The position numbers were made by a program, and so were the translations under genes. Below, one piece after another: positions 39,429-49,053 of a stretch of DNA of 64,000 nucleotides. Position 1 is the first letter of the stretch. Each line of letters opens with the position of its first letter. This DNA comes from CAWBJP01 sp044867425. Lineage in GTDB: Bacteria; Actinomycetota; Acidimicrobiia; IMCC26256; BP-133. Below the pieces are notes generated by a model. It saw only the letters and a list, made by a program, of their open reading frames with translations, was not told where the DNA came from and ran no database searches. The stretch lies in the NCBI GenBank assembly GCA_044867425.1, contig JBIOUX010000104.1, positions 1 through 64,000 on the forward strand. The letters are read 5' to 3'.

Positions 39429-40784
39429 ATGGCCAGCCCGGCGGTGGTGGCGCTCGTCGACGAGGGTCTCGGCAACGCATCGTACCTGGTCGACCTGGGC
39501 GACGGGCGCGCCTTGGTGGTCGACCCGCCTCGCGACCCGACCCGTCACCTCGCTCTCGCCGCGAAGTGGGGGGTCACGATCAGCCACACCTTCGAGACGC
39601 ACTTGCACGCCGACTTCGTGACCGGAAGTCGCGAGCTGGCCTCCTTCGGCGCCACCGTCCTCGCGCCCGCCTCGGCGGGGATCGAGTGGCCTCACCGGGG
39701 GCTCGGCGACGGCGACGAGATCGACCTGGGCGGGCTGCGTCTACGGGCCCTCGCCACTCCCGGCCACACCCCCGAGCATCTCGCCTACCTGCTCTGCGAC
39801 GGCGAACAACCCGCCGCCCTGTTCTCAGGGGGGTCGCTGCTGGTCGGCGCGGTGGCCCGCACCGACCTCATCGCCCCCGATCAGACCGAGACCCTGGCCC
39901 GCGCCCTGTGGCGCTCCATCGTCGAACGGCTCCTCACGCTGCCCGACGACCTGGCCGTCTACCCCACTCACGGCGCCGGGTCGTTCTGCTCCGCACCGGC
40001 GGGCGGCGAACGCACCACCACCATCGGACGGGAACGGGCCGCCAACCCGCTGTTGGCTGCGCCCGACGAGGGCACCTTCGTCACCGGCCTCCTCGCCGGC
40101 CTGGGGACCTACCCGCCGTATTTCGCCGAGCTCCGGGAGGTGAACCGCCGCGGCCCCCGCGTCTACGGCACCTTCCCCACCCTCGCTCGCCTCGACGTCG
40201 CCACCACCCGGCGGTTCGCCGCCAACGGCGCCGTCCTTGTCGACGTCCGTCCCGTCGAGCGTTTCGCCGCCGGCCACATCCCTGGCTCACTGGCGATCCC
40301 GCTGCGACCGCAGTTCGCCTCGTGGCTGGGCTGGCTCGTGAGACGGGACCAACCGATCGTGTTCGTCGTTGACGACGACCAGGACCGGGTTGACCTCGTC
40401 CGCCAATGCCTCACCATCGGCTACGAGCACCTCGCCGGCGAGCTGGCGGACGGCGTCGCCGCCTGGACCGCCGAATGCCAACCCGCGGGCGTGATCCCTC
40501 TTGTCAGCCCGGCGGCGCTGGATCGCCGGCGGGTGCTCGACGTCCGCCAGACCGCCGAATACACCGCCGGCCACGTGCCCGGCGCCGTCCACCTCGAACT
40601 CGGCTCGCTCCGCGCCCGGCTCGCCGCCGTACCCGCCGGTCCGATCACCCTGATGTGCGGCCACGGGGAGCGGGCCATGACCGGCGCCAGCATCCTCGCC
40701 GCCGCCGGCCGCGACGACGTGTCCGTGATGGTCGGTGGTCCCGACGACTGGGCCCGCGTGACCGCAGCACCGCTCGCCTCATGA
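39429..40784 (+). CDS. MBL-fold / double rhodanese protein
   Basis: The 451-aa protein has an N-terminal metallo-beta-lactamase fold with the persulfide-dioxygenase-like site ETHLHADFVTGSRELA (about 58-73) and PGHTPEHLAYLL. It is followed by two rhodanese domains. The first (about 258-350) begins VLVDVRPVERFAAGHIPGS but has no Cys in its active loop; the second (about 365-451) has MCGHGERA with the active Cys. The usual GDxLF Asp is replaced in FSGGSLLVGAVARTDL, a variant I believe is common in this subfamily. A role in oxidising or relaying persulfide sulfur fits the ArsR-rhodanese partner. The ATG at 39429 with GGGAG is preferred over TTG at 39408. Confidence 0.8.
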   Translation: MASPAVVALVDEGLGNASYLVDLGDGRALVVDPPRDPTRHLALAAKWGVTISHTFETHLHADFVTGSRELASFGATVLAPASAGIEWPHRGLGDGDEIDLGGLRLRALATPGHTPEHLAYLLCDGEQPAALFSGGSLLVGAVARTDLIAPDQTETLARALWRSIVERLLTLPDDLAVYPTHGAGSFCSAPAGGERTTTIGRERAANPLLAAPDEGTFVTGLLAGLGTYPPYFAELREVNRRGPRVYGTFPTLARLDVATTRRFAANGAVLVDVRPVERFAAGHIPGSLAIPLRPQFASWLGWLVRRDQPIVFVVDDDQDRVDLVRQCLTIGYEHLAGELADGVAAWTAECQPAGVIPLVSPAALDRRRVLDVRQTAEYTAGHVPGAVHLELGSLRARLAAVPAGPITLMCGHGERAMTGASILAAAGRDDVSVMVGGPDDWARVTAAPLAS

Positions 40785-42061
40785 CCACCACCAGCGAGCC
40801 GGTGACGGCGAAGACCGCACCCCGGTTGGGGCTCCGTCAGAACCTCGCCCAGTTCAGCCTCCTGGTGGGCATCAACGCCCTCGTCGGCGGCATGATCGGC
40901 CAGGAACGCACCGTCCTGCCCCTGCTGGCCACCCGCACCTTCGGGCTGGCCGCCTTCACCGCCACGACGACGTTCATCGTCGCCTTCGGGGCCACCAAGG
41001 CGCTCACCAACCTGGCCACCGGCGCCCTCACCGACCGCGTCGGCCGCAAACCCGTCCTCGTCGCCGGCTGGCTCATCGGCCTCCCCGTCCCCTTCCTCCT
41101 GATCTGGGCGCCGAGCTGGGGGTGGGTGATCGCCGCCAACGTCCTGCTGGGCGTCAACCAGGGCATGACCTGGTCCACCACCGTCATCATGAAGATCGAC
41201 CTGGTCGGCCCCGCCCGCCGCGGCTTCGCCCTCGGCCTCAACGAAGCGTCCGGCTACGGCGCCGTGGCGCTCACCGCCCTGGCCACCGGCGCCATCGCCG
41301 CCCGCCACGGGCTGCGCCCCGAACCCTTCTACCTCGGCATCGCCTTCGCCGGGCTCGGCCTCGGCCTCTCCACCCTGTTCGTGCGCGAGACCCAAGGCCA
41401 TGCCCGCCACGAAGCCACCACCACCAGATCCCAAACCGACGCCGACGACCGGTTCGGGGTGGTGTTCGCCCGCGCCACCTGGCGAGACCCGACCCTCAGC
41501 GCCGTCAGCCAGGCCGGGCTCGTCAACAACGCCGTCGACGGCCTGGCCTGGGGCATCCTCCCGCTGCTGTTCGCCGCCGGTGGGCAGTCGGTGCAGGCCA
41601 TCGGGGTGCTCGCCGCCCTCTATCCCGGGGTGTGGTGCGTCGGTCAGCTGTTCACCGGTGCGTGGTCGGATCGGGTGGGCCGCAAGCCGCTCATCACCGC
41701 CGGCATGATCCTCCAAGGCGTCGCCCTCGCCCTCATGGCCACCACCACCGGCTTCGGGCCGTGGGCGGCAGGCGCCGTGCTCATCGGCGTCGGTACCGCC
41801 CTCGTCTACCCGACCCTGATCGCCGCCGTCGGCGACCGGGCCCACCCCAGCTGGCGGGCCACCGCCGTCGGTGTCTACCGGCTGTGGCGCGACACCGGCT
41901 ACGTCGCCGGCGCCCTCCTCGGCGGCATCGTCGCCGACGCCTTCGACCTGCGGGCCGCCGTCTGGGTCGTCGCCGCCCTCAGCATCGCCTCGGGACTCGT
42001 CGTCGCCACCCGCATGACCGAAACCCACACGACCAGCGCGTCAGCCATGCTTCCGGCATGA
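40781..42061 (+). CDS. MFS transporter
   Basis: The 426-aa protein has twelve hydrophobic segments, two MFS signature loops (GALTDRVGRKPVLVAG near 80-95 and GAWSDRVGRKPLITAG near 295-310) and a charged middle loop (RETQGHARHEATTTRSQTDADDRFG). It overlaps the MBL-rhodanese gene by ATGA. Context suggests efflux of a sulfur or arsenic compound under the same regulator; specificity is not visible. Confidence 0.85.
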   Translation: MTTTSEPVTAKTAPRLGLRQNLAQFSLLVGINALVGGMIGQERTVLPLLATRTFGLAAFTATTTFIVAFGATKALTNLATGALTDRVGRKPVLVAGWLIGLPVPFLLIWAPSWGWVIAANVLLGVNQGMTWSTTVIMKIDLVGPARRGFALGLNEASGYGAVALTALATGAIAARHGLRPEPFYLGIAFAGLGLGLSTLFVRETQGHARHEATTTRSQTDADDRFGVVFARATWRDPTLSAVSQAGLVNNAVDGLAWGILPLLFAAGGQSVQAIGVLAALYPGVWCVGQLFTGAWSDRVGRKPLITAGMILQGVALALMATTTGFGPWAAGAVLIGVGTALVYPTLIAAVGDRAHPSWRATAVGVYRLWRDTGYVAGALLGGIVADAFDLRAAVWVVAALSIASGLVVATRMTETHTTSASAMLPA

Positions 42062-42432
42062 CCACCTTCGGCCTTGTCCTCGACTGCGCAGATCCCGAGA
42101 CCCTCGCTGACTTCTGGGCCGCCGCCCTCGGTTACGTGACCCTCGGCGCCGCGGGCAGGTACATGCTCCTCGTCGCCGGCGACGGCAACCAACCCAAGCT
42201 GTTGTTACAACGGGTGCCCGAGCCCAAGGCGGTCAAGAACCGGATGCACCTCGACATCGTGACCCCCGACATCCACGGCGAAGCCGCCCGCCTCGAAGCC
42301 CTCGGTGCCCGACGGGTGGCGTCCGAAGCGATGAGCGAGCACGGCAGCACGTGGGTGCTCATGGAAGACCCGGAAGGCAACGAGTTCTGCGTCTGCGACG
42401 GGGGTGCCGGCGGGCACAAGACCTCGGCCTGA
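42058..42432 (+). CDS. VOC-family (glyoxalase-like) protein
   Basis: The 124-aa single-module VOC protein has FGLVLDCADPETLADFWAAALGY, MHLDIVTPDIHGEAARLEALGARRV and WVLMEDPEGNEFCV. It is the Glyoxalase_6 type common in actinobacteria. It overlaps the MFS gene by ATGA and ends the operon. ArsI-type C-As lyases belong to the same superfamily, but this protein lacks their Cys-rich region, so no such role is claimed. Confidence 0.8.
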   Translation: MTTFGLVLDCADPETLADFWAAALGYVTLGAAGRYMLLVAGDGNQPKLLLQRVPEPKAVKNRMHLDIVTPDIHGEAARLEALGARRVASEAMSEHGSTWVLMEDPEGNEFCVCDGGAGGHKTSA

Positions 42433-42469
42433 CGACGGAAATAAGCCTCGAGGCTGGCCCGGGCGCCCG

Positions 42470-44398
42470 TCAGCCCGCCAGGCGCTTCTGGAAGAACTGG
42501 AGGAGGTGGCCCCGCTCGAGCACCCGGTTGTCGCGCTTCTGCGAGCCGTGGCCCTCGTCCGGAAAGACGATGAGGAGCGAGCCGATCTTCTTGGCGGCGA
42601 GCGCCTCGTGGATCTGGGTCGCCTCGCTCACCGGCACGCGGGGGTCGTTCGCCCCCTGGACGACGAGCAGCGGAGCCTTGACCCGGTCGACGTAGGTGAT
42701 GGGCGACAGCTTCACCAGGGCGTCGCGGTCCTTCTCAGGGTCGCCGTACTCCGTGATCCGCAGCGGCCGGCGGTAGGGCGCGGTGTTCTCCAGGAAGGTG
42801 AGGAGGTTGGCGATCCCGACGTTGGAGGCGCCGGCGTCGTAGGCCCCGGCGAACATCGTCATCCCGATGAGGGCCGAGTAGCCGCCGTAGCTGCCGCCGG
42901 AGATGCCGATCCTGGGCGGCCGGCCGCCGTCCCCCCAGTGGGCGCGGATGAACCGGGCGCAGTCCTCGATGTCGGTGATGACATCGAGCCGCTTCGGCCC
43001 GTCGTCGGCGTGCAGCCACGCCTTCCCGTAGCCGTCGCTGCCCCGCACGTTCGGCTCGACGTAGACGAAGCCGGCGTCGACGAAGAGCTGGGCGCCGGAG
43101 TGGAATCCGGGGTATGCCTGGCCTTCGGGACCCCCGTGGAAGTTGACGACCACCGGGCAGGGCTTGGTGGGACACGACTCCGGACGCCGCACGAACATGG
43201 GGATGCGGGTCCCGTCCCGGGCCGGGTACGACTCCAGGCTGGCCACGGCAAAGCGGCTCGTGTCCAGCTCCGGGGCGCTCGGGGTGTGCCACTGCGTCAG
43301 CCCGCCGGTCGTCCAGTCCATCACGTAGCTGCTCACCGGCGCCCGGCCGGTGTCGACCGACAGTGTCGTGTAGCGACCGTCGGAGGTGGTGGCCCCGAAG
43401 CGGACGTGGTCGGCCGCCGGCAGCGCCGGGAGGGGAAGCTCGGTGAAGGTGCGGGCGTCCATGGCCCTTAGGCGGCTGTAGCCGCCGTCGTTGACGATGT
43501 AGAGGATCCGCCGTCTCGGCTCGTCGATGGAGAAGGCCGAGACGTCGTGGGGCATCTCGGGTGTGACGGGAACGAGCTTGCCCTGGCGGAAACGGTAGAG
43601 CCGGCGGAAGTCACCGATCTTGGGGGTGAGCACGAGCAGCTCGCCGCTCTCCGCTCCGAAGGCGGCCTGGTAATCCTCGGCCTCGCCCTGCCCGAGGACG
43701 GGAGTGAGGGCCTTGGTGGCCAGGTCGAACTCGTAGAACTCGCGGGACGCGCTCCCGGTCTCCTTCACCAGCAGCAGCCCCCCGTCGGGCCGGTGGTCGG
43801 CCACGTCCCAGAGCCCGTCCTGATCGAAAACGAGCTCCGAGCCCTTGGTGGCGACGTCGTAGCGGTAGATGGCGTAGGCGTCGGCCTTGCGGTCGTTGGC
43901 CCGGTAGTAGATCGACTTGCCGTCGTTGGGGATGAAGGACAGGAAGGCCCGCACCTGGTCCTTGTGGGCGATGACCTCAAGCGACCCTCCCCCGGCCGGC
44001 TGGAGGTACAGCCCGGGGTTCTCCGCTCCGCCGCGGTCCCTCGACACCACCACGTGGCGGCCGTCGGGCATGACGCCGGCCACGGCGGTGACGTCCTCGC
44101 CCCCGGTGAGCTGGACGGGGAAGCGCTGGGGCCCGTCCAGGCGCCACACCTGGGACGTACCGGTCACCGACCAGGTGAAGAACATGGTCCGGCCGTCGAG
44201 GCTGACCTCGCCGGCGTCGGGCGAGCGGACGTCGAGCATGGACTGGACACGCGCCCGCACCTCGGGCGGGACGGGCGGCGGGGCGTACTGGGCCAGGACG
44301 TCCGGTCCGCTCGCCGTCGCCTTCGTCTCCTGACGGGCGGAGGTGTTGCAGGCGCCGGCAACCACGGCAACGACCAGGACGAGGGGCCATCGAGTCAC
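42470..44398 (-). CDS. S9 family prolyl-oligopeptidase-like lipoprotein
   Basis: The 642-aa product has a lipoprotein signal (LVLVVAVVAGAC, Cys near 17), a beta-propeller (about 50-390, with repeated DGR/xxxS blades) and a C-terminal alpha/beta-hydrolase domain. The triad is visible: GISGGSYGGYSAL with the Ser, DPRVPVSEATQI with the Asp, and DEGHGSQKRDN with the His. It probably cleaves short peptides outside the membrane. The start is GTG. Confidence 0.88.
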   Translation of the reverse strand: MTRWPLVLVVAVVAGACNTSARQETKATASGPDVLAQYAPPPVPPEVRARVQSMLDVRSPDAGEVSLDGRTMFFTWSVTGTSQVWRLDGPQRFPVQLTGGEDVTAVAGVMPDGRHVVVSRDRGGAENPGLYLQPAGGGSLEVIAHKDQVRAFLSFIPNDGKSIYYRANDRKADAYAIYRYDVATKGSELVFDQDGLWDVADHRPDGGLLLVKETGSASREFYEFDLATKALTPVLGQGEAEDYQAAFGAESGELLVLTPKIGDFRRLYRFRQGKLVPVTPEMPHDVSAFSIDEPRRRILYIVNDGGYSRLRAMDARTFTELPLPALPAADHVRFGATTSDGRYTTLSVDTGRAPVSSYVMDWTTGGLTQWHTPSAPELDTSRFAVASLESYPARDGTRIPMFVRRPESCPTKPCPVVVNFHGGPEGQAYPGFHSGAQLFVDAGFVYVEPNVRGSDGYGKAWLHADDGPKRLDVITDIEDCARFIRAHWGDGGRPPRIGISGGSYGGYSALIGMTMFAGAYDAGASNVGIANLLTFLENTAPYRRPLRITEYGDPEKDRDALVKLSPITYVDRVKAPLLVVQGANDPRVPVSEATQIHEALAAKKIGSLLIVFPDEGHGSQKRDNRVLERGHLLQFFQKRLAG

Positions 44399-44440
44399 GG
44401 CGGTGGACTGTACCGGCGGCGGCGGAACCGCCCCCGCGAA

Positions 44441-45094
44441 TTATTTCGAGGGGTGGACGGGAAGCCAGACGGGTACGGGAGTCACTTCGCGGACCGCGAG
44501 GGCGAGGTAGCGGTCCGGGCCGTCGTCGAACGACTCAGCCCGCCACCCGGTGGCGGTCAGTACTGGAGAGAGCACCGCGGGGTCGAGCGGATCGTCCGGG
44601 TCGACCTCACGGCCGTGGCGGGCAGCCAGCGCGGCGCGGCTGACGGGGTGGAAGACGGCGAGGCGACCGTTCCCCCTCGTGACGCGGGCGAGCTCGAGCA
44701 GCCCAGCGCCCGCGTCGGGGATGTGGGGGAGGTAGCCGGCGGCGAAGACGGCGTCGACCGAGGCGGCGGGCAGCGGGAGGTGCAGGGCATCGCCCAGCAC
44801 CAGCCCGGCGACGCGGTCACGGCCTTTGGCCCGGGCGGCATCAAGCATCTCCGGGGTGACGTCGACGGCGAGCACCCGGCCGGCCGAGCCGACGGCGGAG
44901 CGAAGGAGGGGCAGCGAACGCCCGGTCCCGCAGGCGACGTCGAGCACCGTGCCCCCCGCCGGCGGACGCAGGTCGGCGACGGCAGCCCGGTACACTGGGC
45001 CGTCGTCGGGGAACCGCTCATCCCACCCCGCCGCCCGAGCCGCGAAGAAGGAGCGGGTGGCACCCAGGTCCTGGTCGCCAGGTCGGCCCGCCAC
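44441..45094 (-). CDS. Class I SAM-dependent methyltransferase (UbiE-like)
   Basis: The 217-aa enzyme has motif I GTVLDVACGTGRSLPLLR, VLAVDVTPEMLDAARAKG, LGDALHLPLPAASVDAVFAAGYLPHIP and RVTRGNGRLAVFHPVSRAAL. The GTG at 45094 begins VAGRPGDQDLGATRSFFAARAAGWDERFP, the conserved N-terminus; no conserved sequence lies upstream. It is divergent from the DUF1353 gene. Substrate unknown. Confidence 0.75.
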   Translation of the reverse strand: MAGRPGDQDLGATRSFFAARAAGWDERFPDDGPVYRAAVADLRPPAGGTVLDVACGTGRSLPLLRSAVGSAGRVLAVDVTPEMLDAARAKGRDRVAGLVLGDALHLPLPAASVDAVFAAGYLPHIPDAGAGLLELARVTRGNGRLAVFHPVSRAALAARHGREVDPDDPLDPAVLSPVLTATGWRAESFDDGPDRYLALAVREVTPVPVWLPVHPSK

Positions 45095-45151
45095 GAGCGC
45101 AAACCTATCGATCCTTCCCGCTCGACGGCTCCTTCGCGGTCCCCCGCAGGC

Positions 45152-46042
45152 ATGCTCTGGTGGCTGAACCGTCGCGGTGGAGCGACGCTGTCGAGCCCCT
45201 CTTGCGTGCCCATGCCGCAGATTCCACCGATCCAGGCGCTGGAACGCGATTCTTGGGGCATGCGGAGCCGGAGTGGGTTCTTCGACGGGGAGACGGGCGG
45301 GCCCGTGCAGGTGGTGCTCGAGCTGCAGGAGGGCGGGGACTTCAAGCTGCCCTGCCGGATCGGCTACCGGGACCCGAAGCACGGGCCGCCGTTCCTCGTC
45401 CCGAAGGACCCCGAGAAGTTCCGCACCGATCTGACGTCGGTGCCGTGGCCCTTCGCCTGGCTCGTGCCCAGCCTGGGAACTCACCTGCTGGCCGCCCTCC
45501 TCCACGACGGCCTCGTCGTCCCCGAGGGCGCCGAGCCCACCCATGAGGGCGACCCGGTGTCGCGGGAGGAAGCCGACCGTATCTTCCGCGACGCCATGGC
45601 CGGCCTGGGCGTACCCCGGCTGCGGCGCTGGCTGATCTGGACGGCGGTCATGCTGGCCACCGCTTGGCAGGCGCTCGCTCCCCGGTGGTGGTGGCGGACA
45701 CTGGTCGTGGTGACCTTCGGGGGCATCGGGGTGCTCGGGACCCTGGCCACCCTCGACCTGTTGGATCTCTGGGACGTGCTGCCGTGGATGGGCGACCAGC
45801 CATGGTGGGCCGAGCTCCTCTGGGGAGCAGCGTTCGCCCTGGTGATCCCGCTCGGGCTGTCGCTGCTGTGGGGGCGCCGGTGTCCGGTGGCGGCGGTGGG
45901 CGGAGTGGCGGCCGCCTTCCTGTTCCACGTGACGGTGGCCGTGGTGATCGTGTTCTCCATCTACTGGTTGGCCGAGCAGCTCGTGTCGCGGCCGGAGGGG
46001 ACCGGCCCCAGCATCGAGCGGAACCTCACCCGTCGACGGTGA
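45152..46042 (+). CDS. DUF1353 domain fused to a C-terminal membrane region
   Basis: The 296-aa protein carries DUF1353 in its first half: FRTDLTSVPWPFAWLVPSLGTHLLAALLHDGLV and SREEADRIFRDAMAGLGV (about 90-160). This is followed by three or four membrane segments (about 195-215, 230-250, 255-285). DUF1353 often occurs as a small phage-type protein, so the added membrane region is notable. ATG at 45212 is an alternative start; neither start has a strong Shine-Dalgarno. Function unknown. Confidence 0.65.
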   Translation: MLWWLNRRGGATLSSPSCVPMPQIPPIQALERDSWGMRSRSGFFDGETGGPVQVVLELQEGGDFKLPCRIGYRDPKHGPPFLVPKDPEKFRTDLTSVPWPFAWLVPSLGTHLLAALLHDGLVVPEGAEPTHEGDPVSREEADRIFRDAMAGLGVPRLRRWLIWTAVMLATAWQALAPRWWWRTLVVVTFGGIGVLGTLATLDLLDLWDVLPWMGDQPWWAELLWGAAFALVIPLGLSLLWGRRCPVAAVGGVAAAFLFHVTVAVVIVFSIYWLAEQLVSRPEGTGPSIERNLTRRR

Positions 46043-46111
46043 ATAAGGAACCCCTCGCCCTTCGGGTTCATGAGCGTGCGTCCACGCCATGCCGGCCGAC
46101 CCTTGCACGCT

Positions 46112-49012
46112 TTACCCGGCGGCGTCCCCGGACAGCCAGGCCAGGGCGCTCAGGGCGGCGTCATCCAGCGTGAGAGCAGCACCGGCGTCGAGACAGCGCC
46201 GGGCCTCGTCAGGGCCGAGCGCCTCGAACGCCCCCCGGCGGACGGCGGCCAGGCGGGCGGCATCCTCGCCGAAGGTGGGGGCCACCGTGTCGTTCCCCAC
46301 CGCCCCCAGCAGTTCCGTGGCCTGGCGGACCGACCCGATGCGGGCGAGCAGCACCACGAGGTTGCGCAACGTCGTCAGCTGGTGCATCCGGGCGCCCTCA
46401 CGGCGCCAGTGGTCGATGACGGCGGCGAAGGCGCCGATCGCCTCGCCGGGGTCGCCCACCCGGGCCCGCAGGGAACAGGCGGAAACCCGGGCCACGCCAC
46501 CCAGGTACCGGTTGCCGACGGAGTCGGCCAGGGCCACGGCCCGATCCAGGAGGGGCAGGGCGCGACCGGGGTCACGGTCGAGCACGACTTCGCCTTCGAC
46601 ATACGCCAGCCAGCCCTCATCGGAGGGCGCCAGCGGCGCCGCCCATGACCGGCGCAGCGCCCCTTCCGCCTCCTCGAACCGCCCGGCATAGGCCGCGGCG
46701 GCCGCGATGTTGGCGATGGCGGCCACGACGAGGTGGCTGTCTTCGCCCTCGTCCGCCGCCGCCAGCATCCGCCGCCCCACCTCGCTCGAGTCGTCCAGCC
46801 GCCCGGCGAAGACGTGCACATCGGCCAGAACCTCGAGGGCGTGGAGGGCTTCGCCGGCGGACTCGGCGACGGATGCGCCCCGCTCGGCCAGCGCCCGAGC
46901 TCGGGGAAGATCGCCGGCGATAACCGACCGCTGCGCGGCGGAGGCCAGCACCACGCTGCTCCCCGGCTCGCCGCCGAGATCGTCCACCAGGGCGACGGCC
47001 CAGGCCAGCGGCTCGTCCCGCAGCCGGGACTGGGCGAAGAGGTGGAGCGCCGCCGACAGACCGACGGCGAGCGGCAGGTCCGCGGACCGGGCCCAGCGGT
47101 GGGCGGCGCGCAGCTCGTCGGTCAGCCCGTCGAGGCGGGCGGCGGCGTCCGCTTCGGCGGTGGTGCGCAGGCCCCGGTCGGCGGCGGTGGCGGCCATGAC
47201 GACGTGCTCGGCGTGGCGACGGGCCAGCACCTCGGCCCGACCCGAGGCGGCCAGGCGCCGGAGGGCGTGGTCGCGGATGGTGGCCAGCATCCCGAAGCGG
47301 GCCCGCGCTCCCGAGGTGTCGGCCACCAGCAGCGACCGGTCCGCCAGCCGGCACAAGGCATCCAGAGGCGACGCCCGTCCGGTCACCGCCGCCACGTCGG
47401 CTTCGTCGACGGCGCCGGCGAAGACCGAGAGTTCGGCGAGCAGGTCCCGGTCGTCGTGGTCGAGCAGTGCCTCCGACCACTCCACCACCCCCGCCAGGGT
47501 CCGGTGACGGGCCTCCCCGCCCCGGCGGGGGGACGCCAACCGATCGAGGTCGTCGAGGCGCTCGGCCAGCTCGGGCAGCGGGAGGGTGGCGGCGGGGGCC
47601 GCCGCCATCTCGATGGCGAGTGGCAGCCCGTCCAGGCGGCGGACGATCCGGTCGACCACCGCCAGGTTCGCCTCGCCGGCGTCGAGGCCGGGGCGGACGG
47701 CCCGGGCCCGCTCGAGGAACAGGCGCCGGGCGGCGGGGTCCTCCCCGGCCAGGGCCAGGGGCGCCACCGTCCAGACGTGCTCGCCGCCGATCCCGAGGCG
47801 TTCCCGGCTGGTGGCCAGGACGCGGGCCCGGCCACCGCCGGTCAGGATGGCCTCCGCCAGCCGGGCGGCCTCGGCGATGAGGTGCTCGCAGTTGTCCAGC
47901 ACCACCAGCAGGTCGAGGGCCCCCACCTGGGCCAGAGCCGCCTCGGGCGACCCGCCTTCGACCGACAGGCCCAGGGCATCGACGACCGCCCCGGGCACGG
48001 CCGCCGGATCCTCCACGGAGGCCAGGGGCAGGAGACGGGCTCCCCAGCGGTGGCGGCCGGCGATCCGGTCGGCCACCGCCAGGGCGAGCCGGGTCTTGCC
48101 CACGCCGCCGGGCCCGCACAGGGTCACCAGCCGGGCGGTGCCGAGCATCCGCTCCAGCGTTTCGAGGTCGGCGTCCCGGCCGACGAGCGACGAGGCGGGA
48201 ACGGGGAAGGGTCGGGGAGCCAGCACCGGCGGGGCCGGGCCGGCCAGGGCGGCCATCTCGGCCTGGCGGAGGCGCGCCGAGGGCACCAGCCCGGCGTCGG
48301 CCAGCGCCGCCGCGGCCCGCTGGTAGGCCCGAAGCGCCTCGGGGGCGCGGTCGGCGGCCGCTAGCGACTCCACCAGGACGGCCCACGCCCCCTCCCGCAG
48401 GGGGTGGGAGGAGACGAGCGCCTCGGCGGCCGCCGCCGCCCGCGCCGCCTGACCGTCGCGCAGGAGGGCGCCGGCGTGATCCTCCTCGGCGGACAGGCGG
48501 AGCTCCTCCAGGCGCCGGGCGACGCCCCGCAGCGGCTCGACGTCGGCGAGGTCCCCGAAGGCGGTTCCCCGCCAGAGGGCGAGCGCCTCCTCCAGGAGGG
48601 CCACGGCCACCTCGGGACGAGCGGCGCCCGCCTCGCCCACCAGAGCCTCGAAACGGCCGGCGTCAACCTCGACCGGGGAGAGAGCCAGGGCGTAGCCGCC
48701 GGGACGGATGGCCACGGCCTCGCCGAGAACGCCCCGCAACCGGGACACGTAGGTGCGCAGCGTCTGGGCCGCCGTGCGGGGCGGCGAGTCACCCCACAGG
48801 GCGTCGACGAGCACATCGGCGCTGACGGTCTCACCGACACGGGCGGCGAGCACGGCCAGGACGAGCCGCTGGCTGCGGCTGCCGAGCACCGGCGCGGCGG
48901 CCTCCGGGCTCTCGGCGCCGCCGGGGCCGACCGCCACCGGACCGAGGACCCGCAGCCGCACGAGCTGATAGTAGGAACTCAACGTTGCCGCCGTCCGTCC
49001 GGGCTGCGACAC
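46112..49012 (-). CDS. AfsR/SARP-type regulator (BTAD, NB-ARC ATPase, TPR)
   Basis: The 966-aa regulator has an OmpR-like DNA-binding domain (about 18-105, RLVLAVLAARVGETVSADVLVDALWGDSPPRTAAQTLRTYVSRLRGVLG), a BTAD helical domain (about 110-255), and an NB-ARC ATPase with Walker A LCGPGGVGKTRLALAVAD (about 300) and LLVVLDNCEHLIAEAARLAE. A C-terminal TPR-like half follows. Such proteins integrate signals to activate secondary metabolism or stress genes. The GTG start is 41 bases from the divergent GNAT-like gene, the nearest likely target. Confidence 0.85.
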   Translation of the reverse strand: MSQPGRTAATLSSYYQLVRLRVLGPVAVGPGGAESPEAAAPVLGSRSQRLVLAVLAARVGETVSADVLVDALWGDSPPRTAAQTLRTYVSRLRGVLGEAVAIRPGGYALALSPVEVDAGRFEALVGEAGAARPEVAVALLEEALALWRGTAFGDLADVEPLRGVARRLEELRLSAEEDHAGALLRDGQAARAAAAAEALVSSHPLREGAWAVLVESLAAADRAPEALRAYQRAAAALADAGLVPSARLRQAEMAALAGPAPPVLAPRPFPVPASSLVGRDADLETLERMLGTARLVTLCGPGGVGKTRLALAVADRIAGRHRWGARLLPLASVEDPAAVPGAVVDALGLSVEGGSPEAALAQVGALDLLVVLDNCEHLIAEAARLAEAILTGGGRARVLATSRERLGIGGEHVWTVAPLALAGEDPAARRLFLERARAVRPGLDAGEANLAVVDRIVRRLDGLPLAIEMAAAPAATLPLPELAERLDDLDRLASPRRGGEARHRTLAGVVEWSEALLDHDDRDLLAELSVFAGAVDEADVAAVTGRASPLDALCRLADRSLLVADTSGARARFGMLATIRDHALRRLAASGRAEVLARRHAEHVVMAATAADRGLRTTAEADAAARLDGLTDELRAAHRWARSADLPLAVGLSAALHLFAQSRLRDEPLAWAVALVDDLGGEPGSSVVLASAAQRSVIAGDLPRARALAERGASVAESAGEALHALEVLADVHVFAGRLDDSSEVGRRMLAAADEGEDSHLVVAAIANIAAAAAYAGRFEEAEGALRRSWAAPLAPSDEGWLAYVEGEVVLDRDPGRALPLLDRAVALADSVGNRYLGGVARVSACSLRARVGDPGEAIGAFAAVIDHWRREGARMHQLTTLRNLVVLLARIGSVRQATELLGAVGNDTVAPTFGEDAARLAAVRRGAFEALGPDEARRCLDAGAALTLDDAALSALAWLSGDAAG

Positions 49013-49053
49013 GGCTGCAACGGCGGGTCGACAGCCGTCCCGAGACTGTGGCC

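Noticed and set aside
42058..42432. ArsI-type organoarsenical lyase
   Set aside because: Same superfamily, but the protein lacks the Cys-rich arsenic-binding region of ArsI, so only a general VOC call is made.
43547..46042. 831-codon plus-strand frame
   Set aside because: Only its last 296 codons (DUF1353 gene) are real; the rest is antisense to the S9 peptidase and methyltransferase genes.
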